Position numbers and translations under genes: made by a program
Part shown: in pieces, positions 12,371-22,597 of the stretch
Layout of the letters: the number at the start of each line of letters is the position of its first letter
Position numbering within the stretch: the first letter of the stretch is position 1
Assembly: GCA_014607495.2 (NCBI GenBank)
Contig: CP053165.1
Location: 6,442,906 to 6,506,905 of the forward strand
DNA length: 64,000 nt
DNA from: Carposina sasakii
Taxonomy: Eukaryota; Arthropoda; Insecta; Lepidoptera; Carposinidae
Direction of reading: 5' to 3'
The notes under the pieces: generated by a model
Told to the model about the DNA's origin: nothing
The model's database searches: none
What the model saw: the letters and a program-made list of their open reading frames with translations, nothing else

Positions 12371-14895
12371 TCAGTGCGCATATGACTGAATGAAAGGAGG
12401 AGTCTTGAAATAACTTTCTGAATCCCACGGGTCAAAGTGAGTGGGTCGAGTGATACCAAAAATTATGTTTTGTTTTTTATCTGAAACTAATAATGTCTGG
12501 TAAAGTGATTTGGGTTTCTCAATATATGGTTCAACTTGTGAACAAGTGCTAATCGCTTCGTGAAACATGTCGTTTTTATCTGAAAACTGCGCTGAAGTGG
12601 GAATCAGAATATTTTTGTGACGATAGTCTAATAGGTTATCGACTGAAATTTTAAGATTCGGAGTGTTAAATCCTTCCAAAGGAGTTTGAAGGAAATGTTC
12701 ATAATTAAGTTGTAGATACTCATTTTCTGAATCCGAGTTGTCGTTTATTTCGACTGTTGCAGTATTAATTACAGGAGGGCGAGAAAGTGCGTCGGCATTC
12801 GTATTAGTTTTCCCTGTTTTGTACACTATTTCGTAGTCAAACTCTTCGAGCCTTAACCTCCATCGAACAAGGCGACTACCTGGATCTTTCACTGAAAACA
12901 ACCATGTGAGAGGTTTATGATCAGTAACTATCTTGAATTTCCGGCCGAATAGATAAGGGCGGAAATGTTTTACTGCCCATACTATTGCAAGTAACTCGTG
13001 CTCTATTGTAGAGTAGTTGGATTCTGCTTGATTCAATGTACGGGAAGCGTATCCAATTGGAAGATCTGAACCTATCTCGCCTTGCGAAAGAATCGCGCCT
13101 ATCGCGTGAATTGAAGCATCTGTAGTGAGAATAAACTCCTTACTAAAATCAGGGTATTGTAATATTGGAGCTTTTGTGAGAATATTCTTACAAGAGTCAA
13201 AAGCGTCTTGCTGCTCGGCGCCCCATATGAAATGAATGTCTTTTTTCAATAGGCTCGTCATAGGCTTTGTTATTTTACTGAAATTTGGAATAAAGCGGCG
13301 ATAATAGCCTGCCAGGCCTAGAAAGGACTTAATGTCTTTGCACGAATTCGGAGTTGGAAAATCTAATACAGCCTTAACTTTGTCGGGATTTGGTTTGACA
13401 CCGTCGGAAGTTATAATATGTCCTAAGTAAGCAACCTCTTTTCGCATGAACTCACATTTATCAGGCTGGATTTTCAGACCGTATTGTTTCAGACGTTTGA
13501 AGACTTCAGTGAGCTTCTGTTCATGTTCTTCAATACTAGAAGCAAAGACTACAATGTCGTCTAAATAAACAAAGCATCTTTCGCCTTGTAGCCCATAAAG
13601 AATGCTGTCCATGGTGCGTTGAAATGTCGCTGGAGCATTTTTGAGGCCAAATGGCATCCTGAGAAATTCGTAGTGGCCAAATGGAGTGTTGAATGCGGTT
13701 TTAGAAATATCTTTTGATCTACTTCAATTTGATGAAAACCTGAAGCCAAATCTAACGTACTAAAATACTTAGAATGTCCTAACTTATCTAGAATATCGTT
13801 TATGTTTGGCAGTGGATAGCTATCGCCGATAGTGACTTCGTTCAGTTTCCTATAATCAACTACCATGCGCCATTTGCGTTTGCCAGAGGCATCTAATTTC
13901 TTAGGGACAATCCATATGGGACTTGTCCAGGGTGAAATACTAGGTCTAATTATATTTTGATCTAAGAGCTTTTGAACCTGGGATTTTACTTCTTGCTCAT
14001 GCACATGAGGGAGTCTGTAAGTTTTGGAGTGAATTGGAGTTTCAGAAGTGGTCTGAATTTTATGTTTAGAGTGGCTTGTGAACGTAAGAGGGTCCCCTTC
14101 TAAATAAAATATATCACTAAACTGACTGATAATTTTATGTAAAGAATTATTTTCCTCTTCATTCAAGTGCTCTCGCCGAGTTAATTTGTAGACCTGATCT
14201 CGTCTGTCGGTCAATGTTGTAGCCACAGAATGTATCTTGTGTACTTCGTCTTTAACTGACTGTTCCTCAAACCTGCTTACATGAATTTCAGGAATTGAAA
14301 TAACTTTGTTTTCGTTGGTTGTATTAACACAAGTGGTCACGAAAGTGTGATTGATTATACTTACTAGAGCATGTGGAATTACGATACCGTTTTCTATCGT
14401 TTGTTTTTCTACCAGTGCTTGGCCTGACTCAATATCTCTAGTGAAGCAAGTAATAACTGTTTCTGAACGTTGCCCTACAAAATGCTTACTATCATCCTTC
14501 ATTTTATATTCGTCTCCAAAATGAAAAAGTCTATAGTTCCTAGTAGCAATGCGCATCGTTTTCGAGGCGAGGTAAATACTGACACCTGACTTAGACATAA
14601 AGTCTAGACCAAGAATACCATCGGCTTCAATATGCAAGTCTGCTATATGGAAAGTATGTTTTTGGAAATCGTCAAGTGATAGTTCTGCTGTACCATGACT
14701 TCTAATTGGATTTTCTTTTCCAGAAACGCCTACAATTGACACGATATTCGATATATCTAACGGATTACTGCCTATTTTATCCTTGCAAAGTACGGAAATA
14801 GGAGCTCCTGTATCAATTAATAGCGTTACAGGCTGACCATCAATATGAAATTTACAGTACAATAATTCTTCAGGAGGGACGTTGAGAAATGACAT
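12371..14895 (-). pseudogene. pol: gypsy element 1 Pol: protease, RT, RNase H (frameshifted, no integrase)
   Basis: The upstream part (13561-14895) opens with an aspartic protease (LLIDTGAPISVL) and the N-terminal half of RT (RKWRMVVDYRKLN, YFSTLDLASGFHQI). The downstream part (12371-13657, another frame) carries MPFGLKNAPATFQ, the YLDDIVVF catalytic motif and RNase H (LTTDASIHAIGAIL, TIEHELLAIVWAVK, VTDHKPL, NADALSR). A one-base deletion in an A-run near 13716 separates the frames. About 150 residues after RNase H show no HHCC finger or DDE core, and the frame stops at 12371, so integrase appears to have been deleted. Gag lies upstream on the same strand. Confidence 0.82.
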
Positions 14896-15161
14896 CTGTA
14901 CGAGTTTTCGTTCAGAATGTTGTTTAGACTTAGATTTGTAATAAGATTTAGATTTAGGTTTCGATTTAGATTTAAGCTTAGATTCAGTGTATGCGGAAGA
15001 TTCGGTGAATTTAGTAGTAGTGCGACAGCCAAGAGTTTGGGGCTGGTTACCCTGTTCGTAGGCTGATGGAGTTTGCGTGGAGGCATCACGGGTTTGTCTG
15101 CGATAGACTGCGTTAACCTGCGTAGACGCCTCGCATGTCGTTTTCCGGGAATTTGATACAT

Positions 15162-16133
15162 TTATTCTAATTGGAGCCCTTCGAGGCCAGAGGTATATTC
15201 CAATTCGTTGCTCTGAGTCTGGTTCGACTGAATCGACTGATAATGGGCTAAAGCGGTTTCCATCGAATCGCCCATTTCGATGGCCGCTTGCGAGTTTAAA
15301 TGATTGACTTGAACAGGTTTTGATGAATTTTCTTTATTTTTATTATTATTGTATACCCTTTTTCGACATTCTGTAATTATGTGACCGGGGTTTTTGCAGT
15401 AGTTGCAAAATTTAGTTTTAAACGACGTGAGCTGCGGGTATGGCGGTCTAATATGTACCGGGTGTGTCGGCCTAAAAAACCTATTTGGGTTTTGGACAAT
15501 AGAATTAAGCGGACGAGGGTTCGATTGTCTTGGCTGGCTGGTTCGAATTAGCTGTTGCCTAGTATTATTCATAGCACGGACTTTCTCTTCCTGAATGGCG
15601 AACTTTCCTGCATCCGAAAGTATTTTGAACTCTTTAGTTCGAAGCATAGACCCGATGTCGCTAGCTAAACCGTTAACGAATACACTCAGCGCGGTTTCTT
15701 CCACACCAAGTTTTCTGCCCTGAAGTGATTCGTCTGTCACTTCTGCAGTTAATTTTTCGATTATTCTGCTTCTAAGCAAGTCGACTCTATGAAAATATTC
15801 AGTAATGGACTCTCGTTCCTTTTGGAACATAGACTGAAGTTCTAAGCATAGGTGAGGTATGGTTTTAACATTAGAAAATTTCTCAATAAGGTATGACTGC
15901 AACGTATTCCATGAATCAAATTGCCTTGCATGTACGTCTGCAGCAAAAGGGCCATTAATTTTATTAAGAGTATATATGAGCAAAATTTGTTGATCCGTTG
16001 GTGTCGCTAATTGAAACGCAGCAGTACAAGATCTTACAAATCTGTACACCTGAGAGTTTTGGGCAGTATCGAACTCTGGGATTAGTTTAATAAGAGTTTC
16101 GAGAGAAAGAGATTGAGACGTAGTTTTAGGCAT
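15162..16133 (-). CDS. gag: gypsy element 1 Gag
   Basis: This 323-residue open frame starts at an ATG (MPKTTSQSLS) about 180 bp downstream of the primer-binding site. It has a helical capsid-like N-terminal half and a proline/arginine-rich linker. One zinc knuckle, CNYCKNPGHIITEC (C-x2-C-x4-H-x4-C), lies near residues 244-257. This is the usual Gag layout for Ty3/gypsy elements: particle assembly and RNA packaging. Between it and the protease (14896-15161) lies a basic, Lys/Ser-repeat region that is probably the N-terminus of Pol, reached by frameshifting. The frame is intact. Confidence 0.85.
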   Translation of the reverse strand: MPKTTSQSLSLETLIKLIPEFDTAQNSQVYRFVRSCTAAFQLATPTDQQILLIYTLNKINGPFAADVHARQFDSWNTLQSYLIEKFSNVKTIPHLCLELQSMFQKERESITEYFHRVDLLRSRIIEKLTAEVTDESLQGRKLGVEETALSVFVNGLASDIGSMLRTKEFKILSDAGKFAIQEEKVRAMNNTRQQLIRTSQPRQSNPRPLNSIVQNPNRFFRPTHPVHIRPPYPQLTSFKTKFCNYCKNPGHIITECRKRVYNNNKNKENSSKPVQVNHLNSQAAIEMGDSMETALAHYQSIQSNQTQSNELEYTSGLEGLQLE

Positions 16134-16307
16134 TATGAATATTATGTATGACAGTTTAGATAAAAGAATAATAAATAGCAGGAAATAAGTGATAGGAATG
16201 GTAAAGAATTGAGCAAAGCGTTTTTAACCACTTACCACAGCAGAAGTGTGACCAGGAGCGTAACTTCAGCGTACAATTATCTATCACACACCTTACGCTA
16301 TCCGGAG

Positions 16308-16318
16308 CGACTGCGCCA
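16308..16318 (-). promoter_or_regulatory. tRNA primer-binding site of gypsy element 1
   Basis: On the minus strand TGGCGCAGTCG lies one base after the 5' LTR. It would pair with a tRNA 3' end CGACTGCGCCA. PBS sites of this form, assigned to tRNA-Ser, are used by the 17.6/297 group; the exact tRNA was not checked. Confidence 0.7.
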
Positions 16319-16319
16319 A

Positions 16320-16352
16320 TTTTATGTGATGAGTAGCGAAAACACTTTGAAT
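16320..16352 (-). repeat. Left fragment of the gypsy element 1 5' LTR (33 bp)
   Basis: It matches positions 1-33 of the intact LTR (11364-11396). The LTR resumes at 35238, and the two fragments sum to 412 bp with no base lost or duplicated. This fixes the DIRS insertion point exactly. Confidence 0.9.
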
Positions 16353-16581
16353 TTGAAAATCAAACGAACTTACCAAAGTGAAGTTCGATGACAATTATGT
16401 TAGCAGCTTCATTCGACGCGATTTATAGTTTACATGTTGTAGTAGCGCCACCTAGCGTCAGCCTTGCACGGATTTTTAGAGGTTGCTTTTTTTTTTTTTT
16501 ACTGGCAACTTTGAATTAATGACTTAATCCCCACTCCCTGCCACCACAATCTAACAGACCGGTCGGTATCTTCGATTCATT
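16353..16581 (+). repeat. Left terminal repeat of the DIRS element
   Basis: The outer 39 bp (starting TTGAAAATCAAACG) are unique to this end. From 16392 to 16581 the sequence is the inverted copy of 35051-35237, including a long T-run mirrored by an A-run on the right. Both copies contain TAGCGCCACCTAGC. Confidence 0.85.
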
Positions 16582-16669
16582 TGTTTAGAGCTACCTACTT
16601 TTCACATTTTATTATAGTAGGTATAGGGTAGGGTAAATAAATAAATAATACATTTTAGGGAGGGTATGC

Positions 16670-16792
16670 ATAAATCGCGTCGAATGAAGCTGCTAACATA
16701 ATTGTCATCGAACTTCACTTTGGTAAGTTCGTTTGATTTTCAATTATGTTTAGCAGCTTCATTCGACGCGATTTATAGTTTACATGTTGTAG
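16670..16792. repeat. DIRS internal complementary region
   Basis: This segment contains the reverse complement of the left end joined directly to that of the right end. The junction reads CGTTTGATTTTCAA then TTATGTTTAGCAGC. In DIRS elements this region is believed to template circle closure, so it defines both element ends to the base. The segment also folds on itself because both ends share the ITR sequence. Confidence 0.85.
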
Positions 16793-16938
16793 ATGTTCAG
16801 AGCTTTCACTATAAATAAAGTGTGAAAAGGTAATATACCAAAATACGAGTCAAGCAATAATAATACATAGGTACTGGTAAGTATTGTTTATTAACATGAC
16901 TTTTTATATTACTACAAAATCAAATGTATAATAAATTG

Positions 16939-17886
16939 TTACAGGGTACAATTGGACGAAAGAATTGACATTGCAAATTCATTCTGGTTGGCAATTACTG
17001 GTCTGTTATAAAATTTTGCGAAAACCGATGAGGAATCTGCCCAGCCGGCAGTTTTCCTTATTAAGTCTATATTAACTCCACACTTGTTGGCTGTAGATGT
17101 GGCTGCATGTCGAGTACTGTGAGCAGTAAAGATTGATGTGTCTATTCCGCTAAGAAATAGAGTATTTTTAATCCATTTACCTATTGTTTGGGACGAAACT
17201 TTTTTATACGGTTTTTTATAACTTAAAAATAAAGTATCATCCTTGCGAAACGACTGTGTTTTATTAATATAGGCTTCCAGACATCTAGCTGGACATATTT
17301 CAGGCCGAATATCAAAATAAGGTAACGTCAAAACTGGCTGTGCTAAGTTAGGCCTTGAAGTTTTTATTAAATCAGGTATTGTGATTATAATATCTTTGGT
17401 AGAATTTATTTTAATATTTTCTATTTTAATTAATGCCAAAGTTTGTATGCGATGAGCAGTTACTAAAGCCAACAATGTTGCAGTCTTTTTGGAGAGAGTT
17501 TCCAAGTCTATATCCAAATTAGGTCCTTTTTGGCTTAAATATTCCAATACTATACTTGGATTCCAAGTTAAATTGTATTTTGGCTTAGTAGGACGTAGCT
17601 TGAAAACTCCCTTCATAAAACGTTTCACCCTATCATCATTTAAATTACTAAGTAAAAGAGATAACGCTGATTTATATGAATTAATAGTACCATATCTGGC
17701 TCCTTTATTAAATAGATCAGTAAGGAAATGTAAAACTATTGGAACTGATGCAGAATCATAATCAAATTTATAAGTATTACAATAGGATATCCAATTTTTA
17801 ATGCAACCATCATATTGCTTGTATGTTGAATCAGTTAATGAAGATAACATAATTTCCACCGTACTTGACGAAAGGCGTTTTTTCAA
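16939..17886 (-). CDS. DIRS tyrosine recombinase (integrase)
   Basis: This lambda-integrase-like recombinase integrates the closed-circular DNA form without target duplication. The catalytic set is visible: Arg near residue 146 (TAHRIQTL), HSTRH near 256-260 giving His and second Arg, Trp 282 (AGWAD) and the nucleophile Tyr near 293 (KFYNRP). An N-terminal SAM-like/core-binding region precedes it (residues 10-95). Length of about 315 fits the family. The frame is open upstream of its non-ATG first codon and overlaps the end of the RT-RNase H frame, so it may be made by frameshifting or from an internal start. No lesion was seen. Confidence 0.88.
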   Translation of the reverse strand: MKKRLSSSTVEIMLSSLTDSTYKQYDGCIKNWISYCNTYKFDYDSASVPIVLHFLTDLFNKGARYGTINSYKSALSLLLSNLNDDRVKRFMKGVFKLRPTKPKYNLTWNPSIVLEYLSQKGPNLDIDLETLSKKTATLLALVTAHRIQTLALIKIENIKINSTKDIIITIPDLIKTSRPNLAQPVLTLPYFDIRPEICPARCLEAYINKTQSFRKDDTLFLSYKKPYKKVSSQTIGKWIKNTLFLSGIDTSIFTAHSTRHAATSTANKCGVNIDLIRKTAGWADSSSVFAKFYNRPVIANQNEFAMSILSSNCTL

Positions 17887-19766
17887 AAGAGTTTTCCGGA
17901 AAGCTTCGCGACAGCTAATTTCAGGGTGCGGTGTAAATTGTGATGGATTCTGAAAGGAGAAGTTAATAAATCCATATCAGGCCCAAAATATAATATTTCC
18001 GAATTGACTAATTTATGAAAAATTGGAAACCACGGTTGGGATGGCCAGTATGGTACAACAACTATTCCTTCTGCTTTTTCATTGATAATTTTTTGCATTA
18101 ATTTAGTAATTAAGGCGAATGGTGGGAATGCGTAAAAGAACATGTTTTTCCATGAGATTGTGAAAGCGTCAATTGCCCACGCTTCCGGGTCGTTTTTCCA
18201 TGTAACAAATATATCACATTTTGCATTACATCTGCTAGCAAAAAGGTCGATACCTGGAGGTCCAAAGTAATCTATAATTTTAGCGTATGCAGCTGAATTA
18301 AGTTCCCATTCTGTGTCTTGGAATTTTTTCCGAGATAAACTGTCGGCTACACAATTATCTTTAGTATTAATATACGATGCAAATATTGTTATTTTACGCA
18401 CTTCACACCACTGCCAGATTTCTCTGCAAATACTATTTAAGTGTTCATATTGAACACTTCCCATACGGTTAATAGATGAAATAGCAGTTACATTATCAAT
18501 GCGTAATAGTATTCTTTTTCCAAATTGATCTTTTGCGAAACATTTTAATGCTAAAAAAGCGGCTTTGAGCTCCAATTCATTTATATGTAAAAACATTTCA
18601 TGTTCTTTCCAATATCCAAACCCTTCATTATTATCATAATAAGCACCCCAACCAGTAGTAGATGCGTCTGAAAATATTTCCATAGCAAAATCAACACAGC
18701 TCAAAGAATTATTTCCATTGTCAACTTTATTTAACCACCAAATCATATCATATCTTAGTTTTTTAGGAATTGTCACAATTTGTTCGTAATTATCATTGAT
18801 AAGTAAACACTTAAATTTAAATTGTTCAAAATATTTTGTGTATAACCACGAATATTGAACTGCAGGGCAAGCAGATACTAATAAACCGACAAACCTGGCA
18901 AACTCTCGTAATTTACAACTTTTTGTTTTTAACATATTGATGAGTTTATTTTTAATTTTTACTTTTTTAGTGTCGGGTAATTTTATTATCATATTTTTAG
19001 AGTCAAAGACAAAACCCAAAAAAGTACACAGTGTTGAAGGCACAAAGCAACTTTTCTCAAAGTTTATGAGGAAACCCAGATCCTCAAATAATTTTTTAGT
19101 TATTGCCACGTTATTTTTACACTCTTCTAATGTTCTACCGAGACATAAAATGTCATCAAGATAAATCACTGAAATCATGTGATGAGCTTTCCTTAGGTGT
19201 TCTATAATTGGTTTCACCAGCTTTGTGAAAACAAAGGGCGCAGTGCAAAGACCAAACGGGAGACAATTAAATTCATAAAGAACTTCATTATACTCAAATC
19301 TTAAATATTTTCTATGTGATTTGTGAACTGAAATTAAGAAATATGCATCTTTCAGGTCTATTGAGGCCATGAAACAGTTTTTTGTAATCAGTTTAGATGC
19401 TGTACGGTAATCTTCCATTTTAAAATGTTTTGTTTGTATAAATTTATTAAGGCACTTTAAATTTAAAATAAATCTTTTGTCTCCATTTGGTTTTGGCACT
19501 AAAAATACGGAAGAAAGAAACTCGTCATGTTCATGATTGCAGTGAGATATCGCGTTGATATTAAGCAGTTTTTTAATGCAATTATCAAAATCTATCTGCT
19601 CTTGTTTAGTTTTGGGATAAACACTTGGGTTATCTGTTCTGTAAGGTATAGATTTAAAGGGGATAAAATAGCCTTCTATCCAATTTAAGATAATATTATC
19701 ATCAGTAATACGAGACCAGCTGTCAAAATAATTCTGAAGCCTACCAGCGTATTGTACCTGATCATT
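17883..19766 (-). CDS. DIRS reverse transcriptase-RNase H polyprotein
   Basis: RT motifs are MPKPNGDKRFILNLKCLN, SIDLKDAYFLI, FNCLPFGLCTAPFVFT and the catalytic IYLDDILCLG. RNase H follows with IFSDASTTGWGAY, NELELKAAFLAL, RIDNVTAISSI and DNCVADSLSR. A conserved C-terminal region (PPGIDLFASRCN, FFYAFPPF) ends the protein; no DPPY-type methyltransferase motif was found. The first ATG-like start is inside the RT domain, but the frame is open upstream and overlaps the gag 3' end in another frame, so translation probably enters by frameshifting or an internal start. The stop overlaps the recombinase frame. It appears intact. Confidence 0.87.
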   Translation of the reverse strand, partial: NDQVQYAGRLQNYFDSWSRITDDNIILNWIEGYFIPFKSIPYRTDNPSVYPKTKQEQIDFDNCIKKLLNINAISHCNHEHDEFLSSVFLVPKPNGDKRFILNLKCLNKFIQTKHFKMEDYRTASKLITKNCFMASIDLKDAYFLISVHKSHRKYLRFEYNEVLYEFNCLPFGLCTAPFVFTKLVKPIIEHLRKAHHMISVIYLDDILCLGRTLEECKNNVAITKKLFEDLGFLINFEKSCFVPSTLCTFLGFVFDSKNMIIKLPDTKKVKIKNKLINMLKTKSCKLREFARFVGLLVSACPAVQYSWLYTKYFEQFKFKCLLINDNYEQIVTIPKKLRYDMIWWLNKVDNGNNSLSCVDFAMEIFSDASTTGWGAYYDNNEGFGYWKEHEMFLHINELELKAAFLALKCFAKDQFGKRILLRIDNVTAISSINRMGSVQYEHLNSICREIWQWCEVRKITIFASYINTKDNCVADSLSRKKFQDTEWELNSAAYAKIIDYFGPPGIDLFASRCNAKCDIFVTWKNDPEAWAIDAFTISWKNMFFYAFPPFALITKLMQKIINEKAEGIVVVPYWPSQPWFPIFHKLVNSEILYFGPDMDLLTSPFRIHHNLHRTLKLAVAKLSGKLF

Positions 19767-20785
19767 TACTTCCGGCGATGACCACCCGCTACCCTCGATG
19801 GCGGCGGTGCACGCTCGCGATCGTTGGGGCGTCGCACACTGTTGTTGTGCGGTGGTTGTCTCTGTGAGTAATTTGTCGCTCGCAGGTTGTTGTTCGTCTT
19901 CATGTCTGTTTTGCGGTGTTGAGGCACGAAGTTTAAATGACCCTTATTTGCAATGGTCGAAGAAATATTTGGACGATTGTATCTAGGCTTAGGGGTATTC
20001 TTTAATGCCTCTCCTGACTGTTGGATAGTTTTTGCTGCTTTCAATTTTTCTGAAACATTATCTCCAAACAAAAACTTATCTCTGTTAGAATCTATAAGCG
20101 TCTGTTTCAACTTTGTGTTGATAGATGATATGATAAAACCCCTGCGGGTTTTCGACTCTGTGAAGTGGCTATCACACAGAATGCGGCAAGCGTCACTGAG
20201 TGGTTTCAATATTTTTTGTTTTGAGGTCTCGTTTGAAAGCACCATATCAGTTACGGAAGCTAAAGCAGACAATGCTATTCCTAGCTGTTTTTGCTTGTTA
20301 AGAAGTGACGAGTCTCTTTTTACTAGAGGATCAGGTAGGGCTACCTTTACTTCCGGGTTGAGAGCAGGAGCCAGTAACAGGTCACAGTTACTAGGAATCA
20401 GATATTCCTTGGTAAGCTTTTCTTTTTCTTCCTTCGACAACCCTTTTACTAGGATATTTTGCCACCTACTAGCCAAGTCTTTATGTATAGGCTGTCCCAA
20501 AGGGGACTCTGCCTTCGGTGCGTCGCCCAGCAACTGGAGGATGTCCTCATCGAGGTGAAAATCCTCTGAGTTATTTTGGCCTGACGTACCTGGTTGCGGC
20601 GATAACGGCTGGGTGGGTGGTGGTAATGGCGAGGCGCATTGCAAAATTTCACCATCGGTTGGAATTGGTGAAGGTAGTCGGGACGTAGATGGTCTTGGCG
20701 AGGGTTGGTTCGGCACTAGCGGCGGTTGTGGCGATTGCGTCTCGAATTCTAAAGCGTCCCAATCAGGTTCGCAATAATACGGCAG
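19766..20785 (-). pseudogene. gag: DIRS Gag, main (3') exon part, cut by the Polinton
   Basis: The frame runs from the Polinton edge to a stop at 19766-19768. It shows a proline-rich start, a conserved DIRS Gag core (LDEDILQLLGD, ASRWQNILVKGL, YLIPSNCDLLLAP, KQLGIALSALASV) and a basic Arg/Asn-rich C-terminus likely to bind nucleic acid. The codons continue, in frame, on the far side of the Polinton at 34545-34590. The target site duplication lies in these codons. Without the insertion the frame would be open, so the break is a single event. Confidence 0.75.
20778..20785. repeat. Polinton target duplication, left copy
   Basis: TACGGCAG occurs here and at 34545-34552. Polintons normally duplicate 6 bp; the inner six (CGGCAG) fit that. 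The right terminus then carries about four extra bases beyond the left terminus, so the left tip may have lost a few bases. Confidence 0.6.
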
Positions 20786-20901
20786 TAGTAAGGAATAGCG
20801 GGAGCTGGACCACTGACGTCATGGTCTCCTACGTCATAAACTTGAAATTTGCTAACTTTGCAAAAAGGTCATCACATATGGCTCATTCACATATGAGATG
20901 T

Positions 20902-21007
20902 CATTAACTAATGAGGTATGTGTGGGTAACGCCCCTCATTAACTAAGACACGCCTCCATTAGCTAATGACTACTCATTAACTAAAAGACACGCCCCCCAT
21001 TAACTAA
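20902..21007 (+). repeat. CATTAACTAA / ACACGCC motif array in the left TIR
   Basis: CATTAACTAA (one copy CATTAGCTAA) occurs at 20902, 20937, 20957, 20975 and 20998. GACACGCC-type segments lie between several copies. The array is mirrored in the right TIR (about 34321-34426). It lies 115-220 bp from the element tip, a plausible site for terminal-protein or integrase binding; function is inferred from position only. Confidence 0.6.
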
Positions 21008-21726
21008 TTATCAATATAAATGGACCAATAGCAGAGCATGGAGTACTAATGACAAATCTCATTAAAGAATGCAACGCCCCATACATTAGGCGTCTAAGAT
21101 GGCCGACTATATCACATGGTCAGCGCGTGATACCTCTGACGTTTACTTACTAATGACCATACGACAGCATACCTTTGTGACATCATCAATGATTGCTTCT
21201 CTATATTTTGTTAATGCAAGTGACTCTTTATATCCCTTTGTAGCATTACTATATCAGAAAAACGCTGTACGAATCACGATGGAATTTTGTTAGGATAGAG
21301 AACATAATATTGGAGTACGGAATAGCATACTTATATGTATATTGCTTCTTGTAGCGCAGGTTGATGAAGTCGATGGCTGTATAGGAATCTTCATGGGTTT
21401 TTATAAAGCTACGTAGAATATGCAATGACGGAATGACACAAGTATATTTTCTGTAGCCCAGACGAATAAAGTCGATAGCAACAGCTAGTTTATAATATTG
21501 ACCAATGTACTCACAGCATTCCTATCTACCCATTTACGAAAACCATCTTGTTTTTAATTGTATTTTTATTACTTTTGTCAGTAGGACAACATTCTTGAAC
21601 CAATATTTCTACTTAGGTCATTAAGATACCTACCATTATTTATTTTGTAATAAGCAAAATTGGTATAAAATGCATACATTTGACAGTTTCTATAGTTATA
21701 AGTGTTTGGTCTTCTCAAGACATAAT

Positions 21727-21741
21727 AAGTACTACGTGCTC
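21727..21741 (+). promoter_or_regulatory. Promoter-like motif before the left TIR gene
   Basis: AAGTACTACGTGCTC lies 31 bp upstream of the ATG at 21772. The same 15-mer, with a longer flank (TCTYCGRTCCT), is found upstream of the polymerase gene at 32778-32792, outside the TIRs, and of the right TIR gene at 33587-33601. Recurrence before separate genes suggests a core promoter element. Confidence 0.5.
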
Positions 21742-21771
21742 TTCGGTCCTCGCTGTTTTTACCCCACGAAA

Positions 21772-22384
21772 ATGGATGTAAGTATTTATTTTATTCCTAA
21801 CTTTGTACTTTTTTATGAGATACAACTATGTATGTGCTCCGATTAAATGTAACTAAATCTTTATTTCTGTCTATTCATAACAGTTAAAATATATTTATTT
21901 TTTATTGTTATAGCTTGCCTGTTGTATGAAGAAAGATGTAGATATAACCGAAGAAAATACCTACAAACAGTATTATTTCAATTACTCTGACGACGAAAAC
22001 GAACTTACTCCACCATACTCAATGAAAAGACCGTGCAACCAGTCTCTCGACGAATTTTTTGAAGAACCAAAAAAGAAGAAGTCTAAACTAAATTCGTCCA
22101 CCGTAGGGCGAGCAACCAAAGACGGAGGTATGTCTTATATTTCGTCAAATAAGGACGATAAGACAGCAGCGACGCATTTTATTAAAATAGAAGTATATGA
22201 ACTGAAAAAATTGGAGGACATCGATCCCAGCGAACACTGGAAACATGCTGATGTACGCATAAAGTATTATGCAAGCGGAAATGATGAACACCATCGACGA
22301 ACTCGGGGTCTCATTTATAATATAACGAAGGAGCTATCGAAGAGTCCGGATTCAAAAAAATTTACATTTCCACATCCAAAATGA
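21772..22384 (+). CDS. Spliced TIR-encoded protein of unknown function, left copy
   Basis: Exon 1 is two codons (ATG GAT, 21772-21777). A strong donor GTAAGT begins a 136-bp intron (21778-21913) ending TTGTTATAG. Exon 2 opens with Leu-Ala-Cys-Cys and runs to a stop at 22382-22384, giving 158 residues. The protein has an acidic N-terminal part, a DEFFEEPKKKKSK segment that looks like a nuclear localisation signal (residues 46-58), and a C-terminal half with HWKHADVRIKYYASG. No family was recognised. The right TIR holds the same gene lacking four codons. A regulatory or replication-related nuclear role is conceivable but not shown. AATAAA signals follow near 22519 and 22536. Confidence 0.7.
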
Positions 22385-22597
22385 ATCAGTCTACATGAAC
22401 ACATCATCAAGTATAAGTCAAGAATAAGTATGTTGCTAATGATTTGTTATACTCATACATATTGTTTCTCTTATTACTTTTATCATAATGTGTAGTAGGT
22501 ATTTAGGGTATTGATAATAAAAATCATTTTTACAAAATAAAACATATTTTTATTTATTATAATAGGTACCTTAACCTAGTTACATATTACAAAAAAG

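Larger units (their letters stand above)
20787..22443 (+). repeat. Polinton left terminal inverted repeat
   Basis: About 1657 bp, an inverted copy of 32897-34541 (about 1645 bp). The one obvious difference is a 12-bp in-frame indel in the gene carried by the repeat (near 22002-22018). It contains a five-copy CATTAACTAA array, a promoter-like motif and a complete spliced gene. Confidence 0.88.

Noticed and set aside
19953..20558. 201-codon plus-strand frame opposite DIRS gag
   Set aside because: Antisense to a well-supported gag region, with no motif of its own.
21099..21293. 64-codon ATG frame in both Polinton TIRs
   Set aside because: It is identical in both copies only because the TIRs are identical. 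No domain, and composition looks random. Kept out as a gene, though not excluded.
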